Positions 24,901 to 32,222 of a stretch of DNA of 34,804 nucleotides are shown here, piece by piece (positions within the stretch are counted from its first letter, which is position 1; each line of letters begins with the position of its first letter). The notes under the pieces are model-generated. The model worked only from the letters and a program-made list of their open reading frames with translations, ran no database searches and had not been told where the DNA came from. Position numbers and translations under genes: made by a program. The stretch is taken from IMG/VR virus record IMGVR_UViG_3300030098_000845, positions 5,143 to 39,946 of that record; one strand, given 5' to 3'. The DNA comes from a virus.

Positions 24901-24928
24901 GTTTGAAAGAGGTTTTGGCAACCGCTAA
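21914..24928 (+). CDS. Large internal virion protein with EF-hand-like loop and long coiled coil
   Basis: The product is 1004 residues. Residues 19-30 (DLSGDGKVTRKD) fit a 12-residue EF-hand or dockerin-type calcium loop, with D19, S21, D23, T27 and D30. A Met/Pro-rich stretch (about 104-130) and an acidic region lead to an AGGPVQRFANGG motif (about 264-275). A long, highly charged coiled coil (about 380-720) follows, rich in Arg, Glu and Gln. A second AQGGPVVKLANGG motif lies near 793, followed by a C-terminal helical part. The layout suggests an elongated protein packaged in the head and ejected. It lies one base after the stop of its neighbour and overlaps the next start by one base. No peptidoglycan hydrolase motif is seen. 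Confidence 0.6.
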   Translation: MSVLQRPMFLKKGGEVFPDLSGDGKVTRKDILMGRGVIPQNKNRGGLMRHDERTIRNVDDEIYRIAPKTHSRGRERMDAREEYARDLREKDYLRAQMNRLANGGQPMPMMDPAMMQPPMPMLPAPAPEQQVQLTEASAAQQGEALGQEYLDEMMTGIDTADSTEELIDAIRGDDRSLQDRYDELANFVGERDASATPESVLTLVQPTIMMTEQGAMDSGIGELMQGITGEVEMETEMGAPTPMGQGVGELMMSESVEEVIPEMNAGGPVQRFANGGTPDLSNILDQYQSLTAPSTADEFSSMVDARMPIYQRLLGDTDQTKQDLQSKLYFDIAQAGLNLASGTDPRTGQSMAGKPLASQIASAAQPVAASAGAGARELRNIERAAAAGALQSAESAEAARIGAARGIQADLFKSAAGLARQLEGQDFTARENERNRKFQRGEGESDRSLQERLATERNSLTERLFDKETARRLDEILKQGGVRKELINEEGEVQIGLIDANLVAQLKRDGKLNEYEIGLIEARKNAEEDLYAVRGQEERATERLRIAARAGLQDDQQAHALEIQSRDIAENRRQFDANLELLTQRLKLDQNALSDLSKFRQSQQTIAAQNADSLEYLREWDVFFQEKGINLQEEAQKFGMNLQEQAAELAEQQQAFRQRYQDAQLKLQQELEKAAAILDVENLSLDAYQATTDRITALSSMQTDYTKIFGGSQEGIMRGILSNTEALQRFGLGQSSPDEAQQIITSMEFLSRPTMSYDPRTGAQVYSNPILPSAVVEAARLYEQNVGPMFAQGGPVVKLANGGDPQMTEFERRMMRQPRSSIEPTPPPEGMIVDETLSFEEATGPISGLKRGLNVFGGTGREFGLPVSAPYMEVDEASEQLRAVSNMTQRFIRNSATSGRPLALEIEALAAEIAQPGAFRMDETTLVKLQTMRNQLKEVQSLAASVLEAPQAFDQKVVIGAREDLSSLTPLLDNYDEIIKSYQIGLGKLDKPDPAMFERGFGNR

Positions 24929-27900
24929 TGGCTTCTCCTTTTGACAACAATCCGCAGATTCAGTACGACCTTCGTGCCGCACAAATCGAAGGACTAAGCG
25001 CAGCGGACATTGCTCAATACGTTTCTCAAAGGCGTAACTACGATTACGACGCGGCCCGCAAAGCAGGGTTAACCGATGAGGACATTATTCAGTACAACGT
25101 AGCTAATGTCAGTGATCAAGGCGCTTATGGTGCTGCCTTTGAAGAATTTGCGACTACGACTCCAGTAGGTTTAGCTAGTGGCGCGGTGGGAACAACAGTC
25201 GGTGGCATTGGCGCACGGACCGGGGCGCGTGTTGGTGCGGGCATTGGCGGTCGCGTAGGCGGTGCGCTAGGCGCTGTTGGTGGTCCAATGGGTGCATTAG
25301 CTGGAGCAGGGGTTGGCGCTACGGTTGGTGCAGGACTCGGTTTTCTTACCGGAGGGTTGATTGGTCTAATAGGCGGCACAGCGGCTGCCGCGATACCTGC
25401 TCGTGCGGGTATAGACAAACTTAAAGAAACTTTAGATCTTGGTCGTCAAGACGAGCAGTTGCTTCCCTCCGCACAAAAGGGCCGGGTCTTCGGCGAAACT
25501 GCCGGGTTTACCGTTGGCGCACTAGCCTCGCCTTTTGCTTACAGCCGTGCAATTGAAAGTGCTGCTAAGACAGGTTTAGGACGAGCGTTGGGCTTGGGTG
25601 TCCGAGGAGAAATCCAACAAGCTGGCACAGGCGCTTTTGTACCTAACGTAAGTCCTGTGAATTTGGGTTCTACTTTTTTGTTTGAGAACGCAGCAAATAA
25701 TGTTGGTATGGCAAATAGCCTCGCAAAGGCCGTGCGAAATTTAGAACAAAGCGCAACTGCGGCGCGTGCGGCCCGAGCAAGTTCCCCTAAACTTGGCGTC
25801 ACAGGTGCGTTAGCCGCAGGTACGGCAATGGGCGCAGCCGGAGCAGTCGCTGAAACTCTTGATCCGGGTAATTTGTATTTACGTATTCCGGCTGAAATCG
25901 CAACTGGTTTTTCTCCACTTGGTATTGCTTATGCCATTGGTAGACGAGAAGCGGCGCGTGCGGCAGCCGCTAGTGAAGGGCGGGCTGAAAACCAAGTGGT
26001 TAAAGTGCTGACACGTATTGTAGATGACGTTGACGCAGGACAACAAGCTGCTTATGAACAAAGAATGGCTCGTTATAACGCTACTCCCGCAGCAGAGAGA
26101 GGGCCTAAACCTCCTGAGTATCAAGGGGTGGACACAGAGGAGATTGCCCGAAGATTAGAGTCCGATGACGTGGGCATTCCCAAAGAGTTGTTAGGCGAAA
26201 AAAACTTGCCGCCGTTTTCAGGTTACGAAAAAAGTGGCGATGAAATTATGAAAATATTTCAAGCTACATTAGCGGATATGTCGGGATCGCCCGCTCTTGA
26301 GCGTGGTAAAAAGCAATTGCTTCGCCAATCGACCGAAGCTGTCAAACAGATGGGTGCCATTCTAGACAACCTTGCTCAGTTTGACAGTCCCGCCGTTATG
26401 CAAGCGGTGAGCCTTAGTGCAGAAGAATATTATAGGCAGCTTATGGAAGCGGCTCTTAATGGCAGCATTGCACGCGCTATGCAACAAGGTGAGCGATTAG
26501 CTACTAAAGGACAAGACGGTCGGCGTGTTAAACGTGTGATAGAAGATGGCACTTTTAAATATGTACCGGAAGGTGATGCGTTAGGTGATGCGGATAGGGC
26601 AGCCGCTATTTTAATTGAAAGCGGAATAGAACGACCTTACAAATTAGTTGAGCAAGCAGAGAATAGAGCGTGGTCAAAAGTAGATAAGCGTATAGAAGCG
26701 CCGGTAAACAAAATATATAAATTTTGGTTAGAAAAAACTAATCCTTCACGAGGTGGTTCGCAAGCAGCCGAAAACTTATATATTAGGTATCTCCAAGATT
26801 TTATGAAAGAATCGATAGACCCTCTTTATCGTGACGCTTACAAGAAACAACTGGCTGAAATTGAAAACAACTTTGGACAGCTTACTAGCTTACGCGGTCA
26901 AAAAAGTGTTTTAGAACGTCAAATTAGAGTTTTAAACAGCGAATTGAAAGAAGCTGAAACAACCGCACAACGAGAGTTGGCCGAGCTTGGCCCACGTCCA
27001 AAGGAAGAACAACCAACAGGCATTGCATTGCTTGATATGACAGATGAGCAAATAGATGCGCTCAATCAATATGACTTTAAAGTCGATGAAATTAGAACAG
27101 GCGTTGACCAAATAGAGCGCAACTTGAATACAAAGATTACTGAACTTGGTGGCGTTGAAACTTCGATTTCAAACCTCGACAATCTAGTACGAAGTTCGAA
27201 TCAAATTATCGATGACATTGTAAGCAAGACTTTTGTGCCGGTCGGCCGATTGTTAGAGTTTCGATCTCAAATGTTAAAAAATGCGCGAATAACGGGCGCT
27301 ACAGAGGCCGGAGCAAGTCAATCAGGTTATTACGGTTCAATGGCACGTCGGGCTTTAGATGACATAATGACGATTGGTGGACAATTTGATAAGTCTGGCG
27401 CTATCCCTACAAGAGAATCTTTAGAACAACTTGGTTTCACGGCCAAAAACATTGAAGCTGTAGAAAAACAAATACAAGCCATTACCAATGCGCGGGCCTT
27501 GTCTTATGCTAAAAACGAAGTTTTTGACAGAGCGTTTGGTGGAACACTCCTTGCAAAAGATTCCAGCGGCGCAAAACGAGTGGACCCTTTAGAGCTTGCT
27601 CGTAAATTCATTGTTACATCGGGTTCGATGACTGCACAAAATTTTAAACAGTTAGATGATGCAATGGATTTTGCTATTGCAAACGTGACGCCCACGCAAG
27701 CGAACGAGCTACGCGCTTTGAAACAATATGAGCTAGATGGCGCAAAAGAAATAATTTTGCGGGACGTGTTTGCTAACCGAGAAGGTATTATCCGACCTAA
27801 AGGAAAACAACGCCAAGAGATAAATGTAGATGCGTTAGATCAAGTCTTAAATAAATATCAGAAAGTTTTAGCACTACCGGGCATGAAATCGGTGGAAGAA

Positions 27901-29151
27901 GATTTGCGAAAAGCAGCTACTCTGCAAGCAGAGCTAGATAAGTATCGGGATGATATTGTCGGCGCAGGTTTCAAACTGGACAAAAGTAAACGGCGTGTGG
28001 GCGTGCAGCGTGCCACGGGACCTGCCCGAGATTTTGAAGGTATTTATAACGGGCCGCAGAAAGCCGACATTGACGCTTTTCGTATGTTTTTAGACGTACC
28101 GGAAAGACCCGTCGAAGCCATGCTTGCGATTTTGGATGGAGGTAAACGCACTAATGCACCCGAAGCAAGTCTAAGAGGTTTGGCAAAATTAGCCAAAAGA
28201 GCCGACACAGGAGAGTTTGGAACTCGTCCGGGTAACGCCGTAGGAGGTCTTAAAGAAGTTGTTCTTAATGCGGCGATTGAAAAATCACGCAACCCCAACA
28301 CTGGAATTATAGACTTTGCCGCGTTTGGAAATTTTCTAATCTCACCCCTTAATCGCAACCAGAAAAATCCTAAAACTATTTTAGACGTGTTAGTTGAAGA
28401 AAATGTGGTAGACGACCAGTTTCGCAACGGTTTAGTTACCATTACTGATCTCGGAGAACGGATTAACAGAAGTCTCATGCGCGGACAAACTCCCGAGGGT
28501 GACGAGGCATTTATTCAAGAAGTTATGGAAAACAACATGTTTATTTCAGCCGGTGCAAGAGCAATGGGCGCGGGCATATTTAGTAATTTGATAAGAAGAG
28601 CGCAAGAGTTAATTGGTTTTCGGGGGTCGTCAGGGGAGCTTGTTTCTGCTGGTTTAGGTGCTAAATTAGCAAGTAGATATTTAGAAAAGTTACCTAGCGA
28701 AGCAGCTTTGGCGTTGATGATAGAAACCGCGCAAGACCCAAAAGTCGCTGCCCGCATGATGCGACAAATACGCAATCCGAAAGACGTGCGAGAGTTTCAC
28801 CTTGCCTTACAACCTCAATTAGAAACTATTTTAGGTTCAACCACTTATCAAAATATTGCTGAATACTTACAGTCTCCTGAATTTGAAATGGAAGCGACGG
28901 AAACAGTTGAAGAAACGCCACTAGCAGCAGCACCTGCACAGACCCCCTCTGAACCTTTAGTAAACGTGCCGGAGCCTATCCCGGCCATGCCTGTTCCCCC
29001 TCCCCCTCCGGTCAATGCGACTGTGCCATTACCACAGTTACCCGTGCCGGGGGGTTCTTCCAACCGCTCCCAGTACGCGGCGATGTTCCCGTTTGATAGT
29101 GTGAGCGAAGTGATACGCACTCAAGAAGGCATAGGGTCGTTGATGCAATGA
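24928..29151 (+). CDS. Very large internal/ejection protein
   Basis: The product is 1407 residues, the longest gene here. Residues 12-59 hold two imperfect copies of a 24-residue motif, YDLRAAQIEGLSAADIAQYV and YDYDAARKAGLTDEDIIQYN, of the A-x-x-A-G-(L/Y)-(S/T)-x-x-(E/D)-I-x-x-Y type seen in phage internal proteins. Residues 80-157 are Gly/Ala-rich and hydrophobic, with GxGxxxG spacing suggesting membrane-spanning helices. A second hydrophobic stretch lies near 290-337. The middle is helical with a coiled coil (about 650-770). The end is proline-rich and finishes with SQYAAMFPFDSVSEVIRTQE and GIGSLMQ, a terminal motif I recall from marine podoviruses. It probably forms the DNA-ejection channel. 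Confidence 0.64.
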   Translation: MASPFDNNPQIQYDLRAAQIEGLSAADIAQYVSQRRNYDYDAARKAGLTDEDIIQYNVANVSDQGAYGAAFEEFATTTPVGLASGAVGTTVGGIGARTGARVGAGIGGRVGGALGAVGGPMGALAGAGVGATVGAGLGFLTGGLIGLIGGTAAAAIPARAGIDKLKETLDLGRQDEQLLPSAQKGRVFGETAGFTVGALASPFAYSRAIESAAKTGLGRALGLGVRGEIQQAGTGAFVPNVSPVNLGSTFLFENAANNVGMANSLAKAVRNLEQSATAARAARASSPKLGVTGALAAGTAMGAAGAVAETLDPGNLYLRIPAEIATGFSPLGIAYAIGRREAARAAAASEGRAENQVVKVLTRIVDDVDAGQQAAYEQRMARYNATPAAERGPKPPEYQGVDTEEIARRLESDDVGIPKELLGEKNLPPFSGYEKSGDEIMKIFQATLADMSGSPALERGKKQLLRQSTEAVKQMGAILDNLAQFDSPAVMQAVSLSAEEYYRQLMEAALNGSIARAMQQGERLATKGQDGRRVKRVIEDGTFKYVPEGDALGDADRAAAILIESGIERPYKLVEQAENRAWSKVDKRIEAPVNKIYKFWLEKTNPSRGGSQAAENLYIRYLQDFMKESIDPLYRDAYKKQLAEIENNFGQLTSLRGQKSVLERQIRVLNSELKEAETTAQRELAELGPRPKEEQPTGIALLDMTDEQIDALNQYDFKVDEIRTGVDQIERNLNTKITELGGVETSISNLDNLVRSSNQIIDDIVSKTFVPVGRLLEFRSQMLKNARITGATEAGASQSGYYGSMARRALDDIMTIGGQFDKSGAIPTRESLEQLGFTAKNIEAVEKQIQAITNARALSYAKNEVFDRAFGGTLLAKDSSGAKRVDPLELARKFIVTSGSMTAQNFKQLDDAMDFAIANVTPTQANELRALKQYELDGAKEIILRDVFANREGIIRPKGKQRQEINVDALDQVLNKYQKVLALPGMKSVEEDLRKAATLQAELDKYRDDIVGAGFKLDKSKRRVGVQRATGPARDFEGIYNGPQKADIDAFRMFLDVPERPVEAMLAILDGGKRTNAPEASLRGLAKLAKRADTGEFGTRPGNAVGGLKEVVLNAAIEKSRNPNTGIIDFAAFGNFLISPLNRNQKNPKTILDVLVEENVVDDQFRNGLVTITDLGERINRSLMRGQTPEGDEAFIQEVMENNMFISAGARAMGAGIFSNLIRRAQELIGFRGSSGELVSAGLGAKLASRYLEKLPSEAALALMIETAQDPKVAARMMRQIRNPKDVREFHLALQPQLETILGSTTYQNIAEYLQSPEFEMEATETVEETPLAAAPAQTPSEPLVNVPEPIPAMPVPPPPPVNATVPLPQLPVPGGSSNRSQYAAMFPFDSVSEVIRTQEGIGSLMQ

Positions 29152-29309
29152 ACGAAGTAAAGATCACACTGCGGGGCGAAGAAGCCATGCACTTTTTAGA
29201 ACGTCTTGTTCGAATCGAGGAAGATCTAGCAGAGTGTGTAGAGTTTATTCGAGAGCAGAAAAAAAATCAGACTAGCCAATCCCGGAAGTCTTCTCCCAAA
29301 ACAGTCTGA
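29148..29309 (+). CDS. 53-residue ORF at the end of the virion operon
   Basis: ATG 29148 overlaps the preceding stop (ATGA), and the frame runs to TGA 29307-29309. The product, MNEVKITLRGEEAMHFLERL, continues VRIEEDLAECVEFIREQKKN and ends with a Ser/Lys tail. The first 40 residues look like a beta strand followed by an acidic amphipathic helix. Its last 43 bases run through the 3' end of the minus-strand helicase gene. No family was recognised. Coupling to the large upstream gene supports expression. Confidence 0.5.
   Translation: MNEVKITLRGEEAMHFLERLVRIEEDLAECVEFIREQKKNQTSQSRKSSPKTV
29259..29291 (-). terminator. Candidate terminator for the minus-strand helicase gene
   Basis: Read on the minus strand, AGACT (29291-29287) pairs with AGTCT (29273-29269), with an inner CC/GG pair, followed by GA and a T8 tract (29266-29259). 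The hairpin overlaps the last codons of the helicase and lies inside the convergent 53-residue ORF. The stem is short, so strength is uncertain. On the + strand it lacks a T tract. Confidence 0.45.
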
Positions 29310-30724
29310 GCCAAGTTTATCTTGCTGCGTAATGCTTCCAAGATGCGCTCATCTATCGTGTCCGGGCTGACCAAATCAATGTAAGTGACCGACTTCTCCT
29401 GTCCTATTCTGTGTGCCCTGTCCTCGGACTGTAAGCGAGACTCCAGATCGTAACTATTGTTGTAGTAGATGACTGTGTTGGCAGCGGTCAGAGTAATACC
29501 GTAGCCTCCTGTTTTAGGATGTCCGACAAAAAAACGTAACGGAGAGTCAACTTTTTGAAACTCCACGACAATATTTTGACGGTCATTTTGCTCGGTAGGT
29601 CCATGATAAGTAGCCACGCTGTCCTCACCATATACCGCAGCTATCGCTTCACGGATCGCTTCGATGTCATGTGTGTAAGTCGCCCAAATCAGGGCCTTCC
29701 CGCTGACCTCTTCAATAATCTCCATCAACTGACTGAGGCGGTTATTTTTCAGTGGAGTGATCGGCGCATCGTCATCCGGCTTCACAAAACCACAAGTAAT
29801 CTGCTGCAAGCGCATAATCTGCGTCAAAATACTGGCGGTAGTCACTATTTCTCCGTTGTCCAAATGCACTAAGGCTAACTCCTTCATCTGCCGGTAAGCT
29901 TTAGCTTGTTCCTCGGTCAACGGCACATTGCGCCGGGTGTATATTTTATCCGGTAAATCTAAACAATCTTCTTTCAGTACCCGACAACAAAATTTATCGA
30001 GTTTATTGCCCAGTTCATCCAAACGTCGGTAGCCCATCAGGTGCGGGTAATGACCGCCTCCCGGTCTGGGCCGTCTTTGCATCACGGCGTACCGCGCCTG
30101 AAACGCAAAAAAGTTGTCATACCCGAGAGCCTTGTCTGCCAAAAAGTCGCACTGGCTAAACAGGTCCAGAGGGCTTTTAGTAATCGGGCTGCCGGTCAGG
30201 ACTCGCCTGTATTTAGCTTGGCGGCCGCACTTAACAATAGCCTTGGTCCGGGCGCTTTTTCGATTCTTTATGGTGGTTGATTCGTCCACGATCATCATGT
30301 TGTTGGGGTTTAGTTCTAAAAACCGCAACGCCGTGGTCTGTCCTTTTTGCGTGGACAGTGCTTCTACGTTCATCACAAGAAAAGCCAGAAACTTGGTGTC
30401 CCGGTTCTTGCGTAAAGCGACTTGAGCTATTTCGTTTTTAAACTTCTCTGTCCAGTTCGGCTGCCATCTCACAACTCTACGGTCTATCGAATCTGGCAAA
30501 TGTCTCGGGATCTCTTGTTGAATCCAGTTGTCAAAGACTCCTTTAGGGGCAACGATTAGGACGGTATCAATCTCGCCTTTTTCGTACAACGCGCCTATGG
30601 AATCGATGGCGACCTTGGATTTACCAGTTCCCATCTCCATAGCCAGAAAATAAAAGTGCTTGGCCCACGAGTCTTTCCATGCGCTTTCTTGGTGTTTGTA
30701 AGGTTCGGTTTTAAAGGTATACAT
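29267..30724 (-). CDS. SNF2-type superfamily 2 helicase
   Basis: The product is 485 residues. Motif I is MGTGKSK (31-37), motif Ia LIVAPKGVFDNW (56-67) and motif II DEST (147-150) in place of DEAH. Motif III is TGSPITKSP (177-185). GGYGITLTAANTVIYYNNSY (406-425) and QSEDRAHRIGQ (432-442) are motifs V and VI of the SNF2/Rad54 class. The Q-x-x-D-R-x-x-R-x-G-Q box is decisive. It is shorter than chromatin remodellers, as phage members usually are. It would translocate on duplex DNA, perhaps in replication, recombination or displacing host proteins. ATG 30724 is chosen because the promoter at 30781-30754 predicts a transcript start near 30747, which excludes the in-frame TTG at 30748. It is the only minus-strand gene. 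Confidence 0.88.
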   Translation of the reverse strand: MYTFKTEPYKHQESAWKDSWAKHFYFLAMEMGTGKSKVAIDSIGALYEKGEIDTVLIVAPKGVFDNWIQQEIPRHLPDSIDRRVVRWQPNWTEKFKNEIAQVALRKNRDTKFLAFLVMNVEALSTQKGQTTALRFLELNPNNMMIVDESTTIKNRKSARTKAIVKCGRQAKYRRVLTGSPITKSPLDLFSQCDFLADKALGYDNFFAFQARYAVMQRRPRPGGGHYPHLMGYRRLDELGNKLDKFCCRVLKEDCLDLPDKIYTRRNVPLTEEQAKAYRQMKELALVHLDNGEIVTTASILTQIMRLQQITCGFVKPDDDAPITPLKNNRLSQLMEIIEEVSGKALIWATYTHDIEAIREAIAAVYGEDSVATYHGPTEQNDRQNIVVEFQKVDSPLRFFVGHPKTGGYGITLTAANTVIYYNNSYDLESRLQSEDRAHRIGQEKSVTYIDLVSPDTIDERILEALRSKINLAQTVLGEDFRDWLV

Positions 30725-30738
30725 TTTTTTTCTTTTTA

Positions 30739-30751
30739 CACTTGACAAGTG
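30739..30751. promoter_or_regulatory. 13-bp perfect dyad, candidate operator
   Basis: CACTTG-A-CAAGTG is a perfect inverted repeat with a one-base centre at 30745. It covers the predicted start point of the minus-strand helicase transcript and lies 15 bases before its ATG, so a bound protein would block that promoter. It matches no operator I know. The embedded TTGACA is discussed separately. Confidence 0.4.
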
Positions 30752-30753
30752 GG

Positions 30754-30781
30754 ATTATATAGGAGAATATGCGGAAGTCAA
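30754..30781 (-). promoter_or_regulatory. Sigma70-type promoter for the helicase gene
   Basis: On the minus strand, TTGACT (30781-30776) is followed after 16 bases by a perfect TATAAT (30759-30754). The predicted transcript start is near 30747, giving a leader of about 23 bases before the ATG at 30724. It points to use of host RNA polymerase. Confidence 0.65.
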
Positions 30782-30798
30782 GGGTATAAAAATCCCTT
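30780..30798. repeat. Inverted repeat AAGGG-N9-CCCTT
   Basis: It lies between the minus-strand promoter and the ribosome-binding site of the + strand operon. The spacer contains TATAAA (30785-30790), which could be a + strand -10 element, but no good -35 precedes it at the right distance. It could be an operator or the 5' leader hairpin of the replication operon. Confidence 0.3.
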
Positions 30799-30819
30799 TA
30801 ATCACGAAGAGGAAAACAT

Positions 30820-31395
30820 ATGAACGATTTGTTAGATGAAATGGAAGCCGATATGGAAGCTGCTTCTGAATTCAATGATGTTACCACGGACGGTCTGAAA
30901 ACAGTTAGTAGTCTTGCTCAAGAAGTTTCCAATTGGGAAGGCAAGGTTGCTGAACTTGAAGAACAACTCAAAACTGCGAAAGCAAAATTACTCGAACTTA
31001 CGGATCGTGATCTCCCGGATTTGATGGCGGAGGTCGGCATAACTAATTTTACGTTAGCTGACGGCAGTAAGTTGGAGGTCAAACAAACTTATGGCGCGAG
31101 GATTCCTGTAATGTACAGGGATGCGGCTTTTGCGTGGTTAAAAGAAAAAGGGCACGACGACATTATTAAAAATTTAGTTTCTGTGCCGTTTGGACGTGGT
31201 GAAGATTCCCGTGCTACTGATTTTATAAATCTTGCTCAAGAGAATGGGTATGTGCCTGATCAGAAAAAAGAGATACATCCGCAAACTTTGAAGGCGTTTG
31301 TGAAAGAACAGTTGGAAAAAGGACAGGAAGTACCAATGGATTTATTTGGGGTTTTTACAGGTCAACGAGCATCAATTAAAAGGGGTTCAAAATGA
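30820..31395 (+). CDS. Coiled-coil phage protein, first gene of the replication operon
   Basis: The product is 191 residues. AAGAGG (30807-30812) sets the ATG. The acidic start (MNDLLDEMEADMEAASEFND) leads to a coiled coil at about 35-65 (NWEGKVAELEEQLKTAKAKL). A compact conserved part follows, LPDLMAEVGITNFTLADGSK, then YRDAAFAWLKEKGHDDIIKN and HPQTLKAFVKEQLEKGQEVP. The pattern ADGxxLExKxxYxAxIP with a late LxxFVxExLExGxxVP is one I recall from phage proteins next to SSB-like and helicase genes. It may be a replication accessory or single-strand-binding partner; no enzymatic residue is obvious. It overlaps the SSB-like gene by ATGA. Family and role are uncertain. Confidence 0.58.
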   Translation: MNDLLDEMEADMEAASEFNDVTTDGLKTVSSLAQEVSNWEGKVAELEEQLKTAKAKLLELTDRDLPDLMAEVGITNFTLADGSKLEVKQTYGARIPVMYRDAAFAWLKEKGHDDIIKNLVSVPFGRGEDSRATDFINLAQENGYVPDQKKEIHPQTLKAFVKEQLEKGQEVPMDLFGVFTGQRASIKRGSK

Positions 31396-32219
31396 GTAAC
31401 AAGAAAACAGTTGCAGAAAAAAAAGCAGAGGAAGCTTCAACAGCATTAGCCAACGTCGCAATGTTTGAGGAAGATGCCGGTGAGGGTGTCGCAATGGGAA
31501 GGGAAGACGTACAACTGCCCAGAATAAAAGTCTTGCAAGGTAATAAGGTGGGTGAAGGTCAACAGAGTATGCCCGGAATTGCGGAAGGTGATTTTTATAA
31601 TGACGCGACCTTGGACTTTTTCAAAGGTTCAGATGGCATTAGAGTGATTCCTTGCGTTTATCAACGTCGTTTCTTACGTTGGCCCGCAGTGCGTGGCACG
31701 TCCCCTCCAATAGAGGAGTATTTGCCAGAAGGTCCGATGCCTACTACGGTCAGAGACGTTCAAAACAAAGATATTATTACTCAAGAGATTGATGGTAGTC
31801 CGTGTAATAACGGCGAATACTTGGAAGAAACGCATAATCATTTTGTGTTACTACTGCTTGAGAACGGCATGACGCAAATGGCGTGTCATAGCATGAAGAA
31901 AACCGGGTTGAAGCCTTCTAGGGCATGGAACTCACTGGTGGCTAGTCGTGTTGCAGAAGGCAAGAATGGTCCGTTTACTCCCGCAAGGTACAGCCACGTA
32001 TATAAGTTGGAAACTTTTGTACGGGAGAAAGATGGTAACCGATGGGCGCAAGTCAATGTTACGTTGGATTCTTCGTTAATTGAGGACAATCGCGTAGACC
32101 TTTATAAAAAGGCTAAAGATTTTGCCAACGCCGTTTCGGCCGGTGAGGTTTCGGTCAAACATGAGGGTGAAGAAGAAATCCCTAAAACTGGCAACTCGGA
32201 GGGCGATATACCGTTTTAA
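31392..32219 (+). CDS. Putative single-stranded DNA-binding protein with SSB-like tail
   Basis: The product is 275 residues. A Lys/Glu/Ala-rich N-terminal arm is followed by LPRIKVLQGNKVGEGQQSMP, then GSDGIRVIPCVYQRRFLRWP and a beta-rich body with conserved Trp, Tyr and Phe (RFLRWP, SRAWNSL, YSHVYKLET, NRWAQVNVTL) suited to base stacking. The C-terminus is acidic and ends EGDIPF. That closely resembles the DDDIPF tail that E. coli SSB uses to recruit partners, and the acidic aromatic-ended tail of T7 gp2.5. AGGGG (31381-31385) sets the start. It is followed after 3 bases by the primase. The role as a phage SSB is inferred from tail, position and composition. Confidence 0.66.
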   Translation: MSNKKTVAEKKAEEASTALANVAMFEEDAGEGVAMGREDVQLPRIKVLQGNKVGEGQQSMPGIAEGDFYNDATLDFFKGSDGIRVIPCVYQRRFLRWPAVRGTSPPIEEYLPEGPMPTTVRDVQNKDIITQEIDGSPCNNGEYLEETHNHFVLLLLENGMTQMACHSMKKTGLKPSRAWNSLVASRVAEGKNGPFTPARYSHVYKLETFVREKDGNRWAQVNVTLDSSLIEDNRVDLYKKAKDFANAVSAGEVSVKHEGEEEIPKTGNSEGDIPF

Positions 32220-32222
32220 GCT

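Noticed and set aside
25125-25418. 97-residue proline/alanine-rich minus-strand frame
   Set aside because: It is the antisense of the Gly/Ala-rich segment in the 1407-residue gene, where codon bias leaves the opposite strand open.
30724-30748. TTG 30748 as start of the helicase gene
   Set aside because: The predicted transcript starts at about 30747, so this start would be leaderless or absent. ATG 30724 gives the usual N-terminus before the Q-motif-like HQ.
30742-30770. Consensus TTGACA as -35 of a + strand promoter
   Set aside because: The hexamer at 17-base spacing is GAATAT, a poor -10. The TTGACA is fully explained as part of the CACTTGACAAGTG dyad. A + strand promoter must exist near here but could not be placed.
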